Part shown: piece by piece, positions 1-8,210 of the stretch
How positions within the stretch are numbered: position 1 is the first letter of the stretch
Layout: each line of letters begins with the position of its first letter
Source: Erwinia pyrifoliae DSM 12163
GTDB lineage: Bacteria > Pseudomonadota > Gammaproteobacteria > Enterobacterales > Enterobacteriaceae
Reading direction: 5' to 3'
Assembly (NCBI RefSeq): GCF_000026985.1
Contig: NC_017390.1
Location: 3,506,006 to 3,542,165, forward strand
DNA length: 36,160 nucleotides
Notes under the pieces: model-generated
Databases searched by the model: none
Seen by the model: only the letters and a program-made list of their open reading frames with translations
Told to the model about the DNA's origin: nothing
Program-made: the position numbers and the translations under genes

Positions 1-306
1 AAGGCCTGGAGTTTCTTTCGTCCATAATTTGCCTGTCTCCGTTGTTGGAGTGAACAGATTAAAAACAGGCAATGACGCAATTCTAATTACAGTCTCCCTT
101 TTCGTTCCCGCTACTTTGCTCGTTACTATTTTCTGCGTATTCTTGCCAGCATCTGCACCAGCCTGTTGAGACTGAGAGCTCGCTTTTTCCAGCCCCGTAT
201 TTATTGCGGATTGGGGACAGTAAAACTGGCCATCACCATCAATTAACAGCTTGCCTGACGGTAATAAAAGCTGTAATAAGCGATACTTTCGAAATAAAAT
301 AGCAAC
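1..306 (-). CDS. Open-ended reading frame cut by left window edge, unknown product
   Basis: On the minus strand a frame stays open from position 306 (after an in-frame TAG at 307-309) to the left edge, about 100 codons. The translation includes QLLLPSGKLLIDGDGQFYCP and a Gln/Ser/Ala-rich stretch, then IASLPVFNLFTPTTETGK. It reads like real protein, but no ATG with a ribosome binding site lies at its beginning. It may be the middle of a gene broken upstream, or a gene starting from a rare codon. I do not recognise the family. Its position beside a plasmid-type pilus operon makes a mobile-element or pilus-accessory origin possible, but that is a guess. Confidence 0.3.
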
Positions 307-667
307 CTAATAGATATTATCATTTGATTAGAATTCTTATAAGCAGATGAATTTTTATATCAACACCTGAATCTGATCTGGCAGGTACAACAAATCTAAC
401 CCCCTTTCGGCAACATAAAGGCAAGGAAAAAGAACAATACCGCGTCTTTCTGTCTTAGCGTACAGCCAGCCAGGCTGGCATATACTCGTACATGCCCCTG
501 TCGCTCCCTAAAAGCCTGTTTTAAAAGTTAATTAACAATATGAAAATTATATGGTAAAAACAAACAATAAATTTCAGCTCTATGATAAAGTATTTTCAAA
601 TAAGGTTTCTATAATGCACTCCATCACTTCCCACTTTGACGTAATTCTTTCAGGAGCATCGATCTGT
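307..667. other. AT-rich intergenic region upstream of the alginate-lyase-like gene
   Basis: About 360 bases with no supported gene. The frame of the downstream gene can be extended back to 551, but that extension lacks a ribosome binding site and would bury the obvious signal peptide, so it is treated as leader. Several TA-rich stretches (for example around 330-345 and 525-550) could hold a promoter. No -35/-10 pair is convincing. Confidence 0.4.
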
Positions 668-1846
668 ATGAAAAAAACTTTGAATTTTGTTTTATCTTCT
701 CTTCTGCTTTTTAGTTGCATTTCTCAAGCAGATGTTAAAATTTTCGTCCACCCAGGAATGTTAAGTACTGAAGCAGACTTTACGCGAGCAGCCCAATTAG
801 TGAGTGCTAAAACCTCCCCTGCTATTGATAGCTGGAATATTTTAACCGCCAGCCATTTCGCCAATGCAAATTATGCTCCACAACCTCAATCCTATGTGAT
901 TCGAGGTAATCCGTCTTGGGGAAAAGACAATTATGTTCTGCTGTTCCGTGATGCAGCAGCAGCTTATCAGCTAGCACTGCGCTGGAAAATATCTGGAGAT
1001 ACACAATATGCCGATGCAGCAGCGCGCGTGTTAGATGGATGGAGTAAAACACTGAGTGGTGTAGGTGGTACCAGCGATCGTTTCCTGACTTCAGGGATTT
1101 ATGGTTACGAGTTGGCTAATGCTGGGGAAATTTTACGCACTTATCCAGGGTGGAAAGGTTTAGCCGATTTACAAAACATGATGCTTAAAGTGTTTTATCC
1201 GATGAACCATGACTTCCTTACCAACCATATAACTTATGGGGCTGAAGGAAAACACTACTGGGCAAACTGGGATTTGGCTAACATGGCATCAATGATGGCC
1301 ATAGGCATCTTGACCGACCGCGATGATATTTATCATGAAGCTTTGAACTATGCCTATAATGGTAAAGGTAATGGCGCATTTACCAACGCTATGTGGCATG
1401 TTTCTCCCGAAGGGTTGGCTCAGGTACAGGAAAGTGGTCGCGATCAGGGGCACACAACGCTTGATATTGTACTGCTCGGCGTCCTTTGCCAAATGGCCTG
1501 GAATCAGGGAGATGACCTGTTCTCCTATAATGAGAACCTGTTACTGAAAGCCTCTGAATATGTTGCGAAATATAATCTGGGGAATGATGTTCCTTGGACA
1601 ACCTATACTTCAGCAGATGGGTGGGTTCAAAGCACTATCTCTTCTTCGGCTCGTGGAAATATCAGACCCGCGTGGACACTGATTTATAATCATTATAGCC
1701 GAATTAAAAACCTGCCTGCAGTTTATACCGGTCAGATGATGAACCATGTCGGTGCAGAAGGTGGTGGCGGTAACTACGGTGGTAATAGTGGTGGCTTCGA
1801 CCAGCTTGGATTCGGTTCACTGCTTTATAATAGCCCAGCGCAGTGA
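668..1846 (+). CDS. Exported alginate-lyase-domain protein (polysaccharide lyase-like)
   Basis: A 392-residue protein with an N-terminal signal peptide (residues 1 to about 21, hydrophobic core LSSLLLFS, likely cleaved after ISQA). It is therefore predicted to be periplasmic or secreted. The body resembles the alginate lyase family (PF05426, an alpha/alpha toroid). Features are FVHPGMLSTEADFTRA near residue 26, GKHYWANWDLANMASMM near 195-210, and the family-like tail GAEGGGGNYG...GGFDQLGFG. The start at 668 is chosen because AGGAG lies at 652-656 and the signal peptide begins there. By family it would cleave or bind an acidic polysaccharide. The real substrate (alginate, a plant polymer or the cell's own exopolysaccharide) cannot be read from sequence. 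It stands alone, convergent with the pil operon, and is lower in G+C than the siderophore genes. Confidence 0.75.
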   Translation: MKKTLNFVLSSLLLFSCISQADVKIFVHPGMLSTEADFTRAAQLVSAKTSPAIDSWNILTASHFANANYAPQPQSYVIRGNPSWGKDNYVLLFRDAAAAYQLALRWKISGDTQYADAAARVLDGWSKTLSGVGGTSDRFLTSGIYGYELANAGEILRTYPGWKGLADLQNMMLKVFYPMNHDFLTNHITYGAEGKHYWANWDLANMASMMAIGILTDRDDIYHEALNYAYNGKGNGAFTNAMWHVSPEGLAQVQESGRDQGHTTLDIVLLGVLCQMAWNQGDDLFSYNENLLLKASEYVAKYNLGNDVPWTTYTSADGWVQSTISSSARGNIRPAWTLIYNHYSRIKNLPAVYTGQMMNHVGAEGGGGNYGGNSGGFDQLGFGSLLYNSPAQ

Positions 1847-1849
1847 TTT

Positions 1850-1871
1850 TATGCCCCCAATTGGGGGCATA
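1850..1871. terminator. Perfect 22-bp palindrome between convergent genes
   Basis: TATGCCCCCAATTGGGGGCATA is a perfect inverted repeat four bases after the stop of the lyase-like gene and 28 bases from the end of pilV. It would form a G+C-rich stem in either transcript. Neither side has a good U tract, so a role as a bidirectional terminator or RNA 3' end is likely but not typical. A protein-binding palindrome is the alternative. Confidence 0.5.
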
Positions 1872-1899
1872 ACTGATTGTAAGCTATCGCTGCTATTCA

Positions 1900-3327
1900 T
1901 TAGTCATAGATTGACAATCTAAAAATACCGCTTCCACATCCGTATTTTTTTGCTGGAAATGAAGTCACGCTGTAACGGCTTTTGGGAGGTGCAGGAAAAG
2001 AAATAAAACTACTGCTGGGCGTTTCAACATTATCATTGCTGTTGTTGGCAATTTGCACCCCGTTGATGCTGGCGATTATCGAAGAACTATTACGGCATTC
2101 TCCCATCCCTGCCCTTGCCGTTGAAACGGCATTACCACCACTGGCCATGATCCACTGTGTTCTGTTGGTACTGTTCAGCCCGTTATAGCTTCCATTGAAA
2201 AGACCTGTCTGCTGATAGGCACCGCTGCTTTTCCCTGTACTTTGCCAGCGGCCTTGTTGACAAATCAGAAGCGTATCGTTATCACCATTCGCTAATAAAC
2301 CGTTATCCTCGCAGGAATTATCGATAATTCCGTGACCTTTAATTTTCAAATATTCATTGGCAGTGAGTCGTCCTTCAGCATTAATCGTGCCGGCTTTCAG
2401 CTCTCCGCTGGTATAAATGCCCTTGCCTTTATAGGATTTCACCCACCGATCGTCGTCCATGTAAAATCCCCCCTGGTGATCCTCATTCATCCAGCCATTG
2501 GCTTGCCGAGTGAGTATCCAGCCTCCGTTAGAGCGGATGTCGCCCTCTGCCATAATATTTCCATCTGACCAAAGTGCCTGATGGGCGACTATCCGCTTGC
2601 CACCGATATTTCCCTGAAAATTACCCGTGCCGGCATTTAATTGGCTGATGTTATTTATCCCATTTCCGTTCATATCAACAGACGTATGCATTTGATTCAG
2701 ATCGCTTCGCCCTTCAACCCGGTAACGATACAGCCTGTCGCTTTCGGCTTTAACTGTTCCTGGCATGACGGCAGAGAGATAGTTGACCAGGTGTCCGCTT
2801 TCCGCAGTAACACCCAGTGCCTGCAAATCCATATCCCATGCGCCATCTGCCCCTTTCGCCATACCGGGTGAATAAATATAGCCGCCTGCCCCCTCCATGC
2901 TTCGTGCAATGTAACGGAGACCTTTATAGGCGATTGCGCTCCCCCCCAAGGTTATCAACATGCTGGTCATCCCGCTATGCTCATTGCGGGCGGTGCTCAT
3001 AACCAGTTGATACGTTTGGCCTTGATTATTTTTCAAGGAAAAACCACTGGGTAAATAACCCTGTTGCGCTAATTCACCACAATCGATCACAAGGGAGCTG
3101 CGTCCCAGCAACTGATCCTGCAGCTCGTTGTAATGGTCTTTGATAAACCGCTTAGCACTAAAAGACAGGGTATTCATTTGAGATGCCGTCACATCCCACT
3201 CCTTCAGTTGCATATAATCTGCATAGCGCTGATAAGCGACAGGGGCAGCAATCAGCGTGATTGCCAGCACCAGACTCAGCGAGAACAGGGTGTCCCCCCG
3301 GTCAATACGCATAAAGCCTGCTTTCAT
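1900..3327 (-). CDS. pilV: PilV-type minor pilin / type IVb thin-pilus tip adhesin
   Basis: A 475-residue protein at the end of the pil operon. A prepilin-like N-terminus (RG then DTLFSLSLVLAITLIAAP, residues 10-28) provides the pilin stalk helix and leader. The middle is rich in Gly/Asn repeats typical of PilV (DMNGNGINNISQLNAGTG, GELKAGTINAEGRLTANEYL). The tail follows the C...DNGLL...LLICQQGRW pattern of R64 PilV C-terminal segments, which determine which recipient lipopolysaccharide is recognised. Glutamate at pilin position 5 is not present. Only one C-terminal segment exists: no inverted cassettes or Rci recombinase are seen, so the tip appears fixed. It overlaps pilU by 26 bases; an ATG at 3312 is an alternative start. 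It is the distal gene of the operon. Confidence 0.8.
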   Translation of the reverse strand: MKAGFMRIDRGDTLFSLSLVLAITLIAAPVAYQRYADYMQLKEWDVTASQMNTLSFSAKRFIKDHYNELQDQLLGRSSLVIDCGELAQQGYLPSGFSLKNNQGQTYQLVMSTARNEHSGMTSMLITLGGSAIAYKGLRYIARSMEGAGGYIYSPGMAKGADGAWDMDLQALGVTAESGHLVNYLSAVMPGTVKAESDRLYRYRVEGRSDLNQMHTSVDMNGNGINNISQLNAGTGNFQGNIGGKRIVAHQALWSDGNIMAEGDIRSNGGWILTRQANGWMNEDHQGGFYMDDDRWVKSYKGKGIYTSGELKAGTINAEGRLTANEYLKIKGHGIIDNSCEDNGLLANGDNDTLLICQQGRWQSTGKSSGAYQQTGLFNGSYNGLNSTNRTQWIMASGGNAVSTARAGMGECRNSSSIIASINGVQIANNSNDNVETPSSSFISFPAPPKSRYSVTSFPAKKYGCGSGIFRLSIYD

Positions 3328-3964
3328 ATAATAATCGGCCTGTTTGAGTAAAAGTGAAAATGATTGCTAACATCGTGCAGATAAATAGAAATGGAGCATA
3401 AGCCAAACGAGTGCGGCAGGTAATCCAGGCTGTGGCAGACAGCAACAGAAACGCCAGCCCACAGAGCTGTGCTGCAACCACCCCGTTCAGCCAGCTAAAA
3501 TATCCTGAAATCAGAAAGACATCGCCCAATCCCATCGCCTCACCACCACTCAACCGCCCGGCAAGGTGTCTCGCTAACAACAGGGTTGCAAAGACCATTA
3601 AGCTGTCGATAGCAGACCAGAAAACGACTGCCCATTCACCTTCGCCCGCGTGATAAATCAACCCACTTACCCAGAAACTGACCGTTAATCGTCGGGGTAA
3701 CCAATGGTTACTGAAGTCAAGTAAAGTGAACAAATAGCCCCAGCACAGAAATATCAGCAGAAACACCCCACGCCAGACATCCTGTGCTGGTTGTTGCCAG
3801 AAAATCACCACAAACACGATTAACCACAACAGTCGCCAGCCTGCAATTTTTCGCCTGCTCAGAGCGTTACCGTCATGCATGTCAATAAATGCGATGGCCT
3901 GCTTCTCTGTTAGCCGCGCCGCAAAAATCACCATGATTGCTGCCAGCCACCCTGTCTCACTCAC
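3302..3964 (-). CDS. pilU: PilU-type prepilin peptidase
   Basis: A 220-residue polytopic membrane protein matching the A24 aspartic prepilin peptidases of R64-type pili, which lack the N-terminal methylation domain of PilD. The two expected aspartates are visible: D83 in TLLDFSNHWLPRR and D148 in the GLGD motif (145-148). Membrane segments lie around residues 43-56, 66-82, 117-131 and 149-200. The start is a GTG at 3964 that overlaps the pilT stop (GTGA). GAGG sits about nine bases upstream, so translation is probably coupled. It would cleave the leaders of PilS and PilV at the inner membrane. Confidence 0.85.
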   Translation of the reverse strand: MSETGWLAAIMVIFAARLTEKQAIAFIDMHDGNALSRRKIAGWRLLWLIVFVVIFWQQPAQDVWRGVFLLIFLCWGYLFTLLDFSNHWLPRRLTVSFWVSGLIYHAGEGEWAVVFWSAIDSLMVFATLLLARHLAGRLSGGEAMGLGDVFLISGYFSWLNGVVAAQLCGLAFLLLSATAWITCRTRLAYAPFLFICTMLAIIFTFTQTGRLLYESRLYAY

Positions 3965-4458
3965 TGTTTATTACCTCGCCACTGCTGGCTGCGTAAATCC
4001 CTCCAGACCTTATAGACTCGCTGCGCGTACTGCTGTCTGCGGGTCTTATTCTTTCGACTAAAACCCGCATTATACGATCCCAGACATTGCCAGGTATTGC
4101 CGCACAAACGTAAATGCCTGGCGAGTATCCACGCGCCAATTTGTATATTCAGGCATGGGCGTGACAGAAGCTCGTTTGATGAATCAACGATTCCCAGGCG
4201 TCTCAATTCGGCGAGATGTCGATCGTTGATCTGCATAAGCCCAAAATCTCTGCTGACGACTCTTCCCCGGCTGTCCCGGTTAACTCCCTGACTGAGAGAA
4301 TTTTCATGGCTTTCAACTAAGCCGATCGCGCGCAGCAGATCTGGCGCAATATGATAGCGCTGCCCGGCGCTCGCGTAACAAAATGAAGAGTCTGCGGCGG
4401 CCACGGGCAAGAAAAATGCAAAGATAAACCCCATTATCAATATTGGCACCTGGCTCAT
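3961..4458 (-). CDS. pilT: PilT-type lytic transglycosylase of the thin pilus
   Basis: A 165-residue exported protein with a signal peptide (residues 1 to about 22, ILIMGFIFAFFLPVAAA) and one SLT (LT1) domain. The catalytic glutamate is E49 in GLVESHENS. GLMQIN at 73-78 and SYNAG at 128-132 are the other signature motifs. It cuts peptidoglycan locally so the pilus can cross the wall. In the R64 nomenclature PilT is this muramidase, not the retraction ATPase of type IVa systems. It lies six bases after pilS and overlaps pilU by four bases. Confidence 0.85.
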   Translation of the reverse strand: MSQVPILIMGFIFAFFLPVAAADSSFCYASAGQRYHIAPDLLRAIGLVESHENSLSQGVNRDSRGRVVSRDFGLMQINDRHLAELRRLGIVDSSNELLSRPCLNIQIGAWILARHLRLCGNTWQCLGSYNAGFSRKNKTRRQQYAQRVYKVWRDLRSQQWRGNKQ

Positions 4459-4464
4459 CCGATA

Positions 4465-5058
4465 TTAGTTATCACTGATGAAGCTCAATATATTCCCTTT
4501 ATGTTCGCCACTGTCGGCTACACATTGCCCCCCCAGATTCCCTGCCGATATTGAACCCCGGTTGATGGTGTCATTGATGCGGATAGCGTGAACAAAACTG
4601 GTCGTGCTGAGACGCTGAGCAATAGCGATACAGGCCTCTTGTGGCACCATTTGATAGATAAGGTGAAAGCCTGTTAATTCCCCGGCACTGTCTGCAGCTG
4701 GCTCGACGGAGACCGCACCTCCCCATACGTTTTGCAGATGTGCTTTACCTGAACTTTTATCCCCAATTATTGACATATTACCAGGAACACCACCGAACTG
4801 AATCAACGCCCCAATCATGGATTCGCCGCCCTCAAAATTGTAAGTTCCGTTAGTTTTCAACAAGGTACGGCTGTTATTCATCAGCTCACTAATATTACTG
4901 AGTTCAGTATTGGTATCATTACGACTGAACAACCCACCCCCTATACTGATACCAATAACCAACACTATTAAGGAGATGGTTATCCAGATCCCTGCCTCAA
5001 AAAGTGAGATCGCACCGCTATCAATATTGTTCTTTACGTTTTTATTTTTAATTTTCAT
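4465..5058 (-). CDS. pilS: PilS-type major type IVb pilin
   Basis: A 197-residue prepilin. A short basic leader (residues 1-15) precedes AISLFEAGIWITISLIVLVI, the hydrophobic assembly helix. Two cysteines, C143 and C179, frame the usual type IVb disulfide region near the C-terminus. The cleavage site is slightly odd. Cutting after G15 puts glutamate at +6 instead of +5, while a +5 glutamate would require cutting after A16. It follows pilR by 24 bases. It is the structural subunit of the pilus. Confidence 0.8.
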   Translation of the reverse strand: MKIKNKNVKNNIDSGAISLFEAGIWITISLIVLVIGISIGGGLFSRNDTNTELSNISELMNNSRTLLKTNGTYNFEGGESMIGALIQFGGVPGNMSIIGDKSSGKAHLQNVWGGAVSVEPAADSAGELTGFHLIYQMVPQEACIAIAQRLSTTSFVHAIRINDTINRGSISAGNLGGQCVADSGEHKGNILSFISDN

Positions 5059-5082
5059 CTTCTGTTTTCCTGTATATAAAAA

Positions 5083-6195
5083 TCAGTGATTGGCGATAAG
5101 ACCATTCAGATCTTGAGTGGAAAGCAGGATCAACGCCATATAAGAGGCATTGATCCCAAGCGCGGTATAGGATAAACGGGATGCCATTCGCTTAATTCTG
5201 ACCACCGTCTTCTCCAGCCAGTAATAGCCATAGTTTTCGATTATTCTTTCACTGCGATCGCCACTGGACAATAATATCAACCGATCAATAGCTTGAGGAG
5301 AAGGGAACATATAACCGCTATCCCTGAAAGCATGTCCGAGCTGCTTCCCCTGACGTATCTGCATGAGTGAAGCTGTCAGGCGCTCAAATAACCAGGGAGA
5401 GGCTTGGCGGGAAAGTAGCAGCAATGCGTCCTGCGTTTTGATTTGCGCCCGCATTAATGCGGTGAAATTGAGTAAAAACGCGATCCCCTGAATATCACGA
5501 TAAAGACTCCAGGGCAGCAACATATCTAACACTCGACGGCGGCTTTCTCCGGTAAGATTAGGCAATGACCAGTAAATTCCGATAGTTAAGGAGAACAGAA
5601 CTGCGCCAATGATGACCAGATGATTGATTAGCATTGCGGAAATTGTTGAAAGCCACCAGAGTGCACCTGTCCACTGTTCAGCAGGCACCAGGCTTGCCAG
5701 ACGAGGTAGAAAGCGGGACTCAACCATATACATCATTACCAGCGAGGAAATAAACAGAAGAAACGGGTAGGAGAGTGAAGAATAGCAGGCCGAACGCATC
5801 TCTCCGTTCGCTCTGGCAATTTTCATGGCGCGTTTAAAAGCAGAAGCTAAATCCCCATCCTGGTTCCCGGCCTGAATGAGAATCATCTCCTGAAGGGGTA
5901 CCCACCCCTCTAACCCCCGGTCTGGGGAGCTTCCCTGTTTTAATGCTTTTAACATTTCTTGTAGGCACAAGGCTTGGGCAGAATATTTATTTCGCTGGCT
6001 GGCAATCATTGATTGCAAAGCATCTTCAGTTTTTAGGTTATTCTCTAATAGAAATGCCAAGTCTTCATACAATGCCAGACGGTCCTCGACTGAAAATGTT
6101 TTCATCGCCAGCCATCGTGAGGCTAAATCTCGTTTTGCGCGAAGCTTAATTTGCTGGCATTCAGGTATGAATACAAATCGCTTAGCTTTCATCAT
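5083..6195 (-). CDS. pilR: PilR-type inner-membrane platform protein (GspF/T2SF family)
   Basis: A 370-residue integral membrane protein with the T2SF/GspF layout. Cytoplasmic helical domains (about 30-140 and 230-330) alternate with membrane segments near 142-160 (YPFLLFISSLVMMYMV), 190-215 and the C-terminus. It anchors the PilQ ATPase and drives pilin polymerisation. Its ATG overlaps the pilQ stop (ATGA), which indicates coupled translation. The length is in the normal range for R64-like PilR. Confidence 0.85.
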   Translation of the reverse strand: MMKAKRFVFIPECQQIKLRAKRDLASRWLAMKTFSVEDRLALYEDLAFLLENNLKTEDALQSMIASQRNKYSAQALCLQEMLKALKQGSSPDRGLEGWVPLQEMILIQAGNQDGDLASAFKRAMKIARANGEMRSACYSSLSYPFLLFISSLVMMYMVESRFLPRLASLVPAEQWTGALWWLSTISAMLINHLVIIGAVLFSLTIGIYWSLPNLTGESRRRVLDMLLPWSLYRDIQGIAFLLNFTALMRAQIKTQDALLLLSRQASPWLFERLTASLMQIRQGKQLGHAFRDSGYMFPSPQAIDRLILLSSGDRSERIIENYGYYWLEKTVVRIKRMASRLSYTALGINASYMALILLSTQDLNGLIANH

Positions 6196-7670
6196 ACCGG
6201 CCTTTTATTCAATACAGATAATGTCAGCACATCCTCATCGAGCGGGCATTGAACATCAGCATCCAGAGGATCCACCAAGCCTTCATTTAAATACGTCTGT
6301 AGATGTTGACGTCGCGTAATACCATTTAATTCTGTTACCCAATAATGCCGGGCAGCCAATTTCCCTTCATGACGATACTTTGTCATAAAACCTACGTCGG
6401 GGCCGATGACTTCAGCAATAACACGTCTGCCAGTGACTCCGGCAGTGCAATACGTGCACCCTTCCTTATGACGGAAATAGAGCTTTTCAACCTGACAATG
6501 GCGGGTCAATAGCTGATGTTGTGCCGCCGTCAGTTTGGACTGAACCTCTTGCCAATGCTGTTTACAGTGGGGGCACAATACTTGCACCAGCCGTTGTGCA
6601 ATCAATCCGATCATAATTTGCGGATCGGCTATATGTGCCACCGGTACATCAAGCGTGTCCGTCAGTCGGGCAAGAATGCCGGGGGCGTCATTCGCATGTA
6701 AAGTGGTCTGTACCAGATGTCCAGATTTCGCAGCAATCAGTGCTGACTTCAGAGAATTCGTATCACGAATTTCGCCAATAATCATCGCATCAGGATCGAG
6801 CCGCAAAGAGGCCGAGATGGAGCGATTCCATGCAAAGTCGACCGCCAGAGGATCGCTTTTGTCGGCAATGACGGGCGTTTGTACCGCGCCGCTAATCAAC
6901 CCTTCCGGGGGATCTTCTAATGTCAACAGGCGCTTATGCTGACCGTAACGGGTCAAATAAAGCTCGCTAAAAGACCTTAATGAAGTACTTTTACCCGATC
7001 CCGTCGGGCCTGCAATAATCAGTATTCCCTCCGGGCGCGATAACATTCGATGAATCAATTGCTGCTGCGGCGGCAGAAAACCGAGATCCTGCAAAGAAGG
7101 TGGGTTACCTCCTTCATCGGGCAGAATTCGCATAACAACGTACAGTCCAAATTCTGCTGGAGTATGCGCATAGCGTGCACCAAATAAATTAAGGTCCTGC
7201 ACAAATTCTTTGCGGATCCTGCCATCCTGGGCGCGGTTAGGGTTAAAGCTTTTTTCAGTGACATCACACATCGACATAATAATTGTCGATGCAAGTTGCA
7301 TCCCTTCGTCTTTTTCTAACTGAGCGATGGTATGCAATTCTCCATGTATACGAATCTGCACAATGCAGACATTATTCATGCCGATTAACAGATGGATATC
7401 GGAGGCATTTCGTCGTTTTGCACTACGGAAAAAGCCGACCACCCTTGCCTGCTGTTCTGAATTAGCTTCGGTTTTACCTCCGCTATGCACACCATTTTTT
7501 TGTAAAGCTCGCAGCTCTTCAAGTGGAATGGATTGAAATTCGGCTTCAGGCATCGATCTGAGTAATCGGGCAAGTGCATTTTGCGTCTCAGGATCATGAC
7601 AATGATCCTGAGAGAAAAACACGCCAGGACGCCGATCCTGACTCTCATCAAAATAAACGTAACCAGACAT
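6192..7670 (-). CDS. pilQ: PilQ-type pilus assembly ATPase (GspE/PilB family)
   Basis: A 492-residue secretion ATPase. The Walker A motif GPTGSGKST is at 221-229, the Asp box around LLTLEDPPE (248-256), the Walker B/IIGEIRD at 297-303 and the His box GHLVQTTLHAN at 317-327. A CPHC...CTYC zinc tetracysteine follows, and ASDIHL near residue 89 marks the N2 domain. It powers pilin extension from the cytoplasmic face of the PilR platform. In R64 nomenclature PilQ is the ATPase and PilN the secretin. No separate retraction ATPase is present in the operon. Confidence 0.92.
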   Translation of the reverse strand: MSGYVYFDESQDRRPGVFFSQDHCHDPETQNALARLLRSMPEAEFQSIPLEELRALQKNGVHSGGKTEANSEQQARVVGFFRSAKRRNASDIHLLIGMNNVCIVQIRIHGELHTIAQLEKDEGMQLASTIIMSMCDVTEKSFNPNRAQDGRIRKEFVQDLNLFGARYAHTPAEFGLYVVMRILPDEGGNPPSLQDLGFLPPQQQLIHRMLSRPEGILIIAGPTGSGKSTSLRSFSELYLTRYGQHKRLLTLEDPPEGLISGAVQTPVIADKSDPLAVDFAWNRSISASLRLDPDAMIIGEIRDTNSLKSALIAAKSGHLVQTTLHANDAPGILARLTDTLDVPVAHIADPQIMIGLIAQRLVQVLCPHCKQHWQEVQSKLTAAQHQLLTRHCQVEKLYFRHKEGCTYCTAGVTGRRVIAEVIGPDVGFMTKYRHEGKLAARHYWVTELNGITRRQHLQTYLNEGLVDPLDADVQCPLDEDVLTLSVLNKRPV

Positions 7671-7685
7671 ATCAACCCTTTTTAA

Positions 7686-8210
7686 TTAACGTTTGAACGG
7701 CAGCAACGTCGTCCGACCACGACCGTCAACCACCGTTACACGATCGGCAGAAACATCCACAATCTGTGATGAAATTCCCGGCAGTAATGTCCCTGAGACC
7801 ACATTCAACCGCTGATTACCGGGTAGTTCCAACTCGGCCACCAATTTACGGCCTTTTCCAGAAATCTGAACGATTTGTGGCATAGAGGGAGTGACGGAAT
7901 TTTCACTGAATGCATTGTTGGGTAATGTCTCGTCAGGTGATTCTTCTCTTTGTAGCGGGTGAGCGGTTATACCCGCAGAGGGACTGGGCTGAGAGCCTTT
8001 CAGCGCACTTAATGCTTTATTACGAGACAGCTGAGCCTCATAAAGAAGGGTCTCTGACTGCAATGCTTCCAGCTGCCCAAGCGTGACGGACGGAGTAGAG
8101 TTAAGATCGGCAAAGGCATAACCCTGTTGTAAAAGTGACATTGCGGCAAGGCAATACCGCGCGGCAATTTTAGATATTCGGTAAGCCAAAAATACGGAAC
8201 TAATTTTCAT
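7686..8210 (-). CDS. pilP: PilP-type pilus biogenesis protein
   Basis: A 174-residue protein with a hydrophobic N-terminus (about 12-34) and a Gln/Leu-rich helical stretch (VTLGQLEALQSETLLYEAQL). A small beta-rich C-terminal domain (PQIVQISGKGRKLVAELE...GRGRTTLLPF) resembles the domain of R64 PilP. It probably bridges the inner-membrane assembly and the secretin in the periplasm. It overlaps the end of pilO by 11 bases, consistent with the conserved pilN-O-P-Q order. Confidence 0.75.
   Translation of the reverse strand: MKISSVFLAYRISKIAARYCLAAMSLLQQGYAFADLNSTPSVTLGQLEALQSETLLYEAQLSRNKALSALKGSQPSPSAGITAHPLQREESPDETLPNNAFSENSVTPSMPQIVQISGKGRKLVAELELPGNQRLNVVSGTLLPGISSQIVDVSADRVTVVDGRGRTTLLPFKR

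Noticed and set aside
551..667. Extended start of the alginate-lyase-like gene
   Set aside because: It would place 39 residues before a clear signal peptide, and AGGAG lies only before the ATG at 668.
1900..2400. pilV shufflon
   Set aside because: No inverted alternative C-terminal segments, 19-bp repeat sites or rci gene were found next to pilV.
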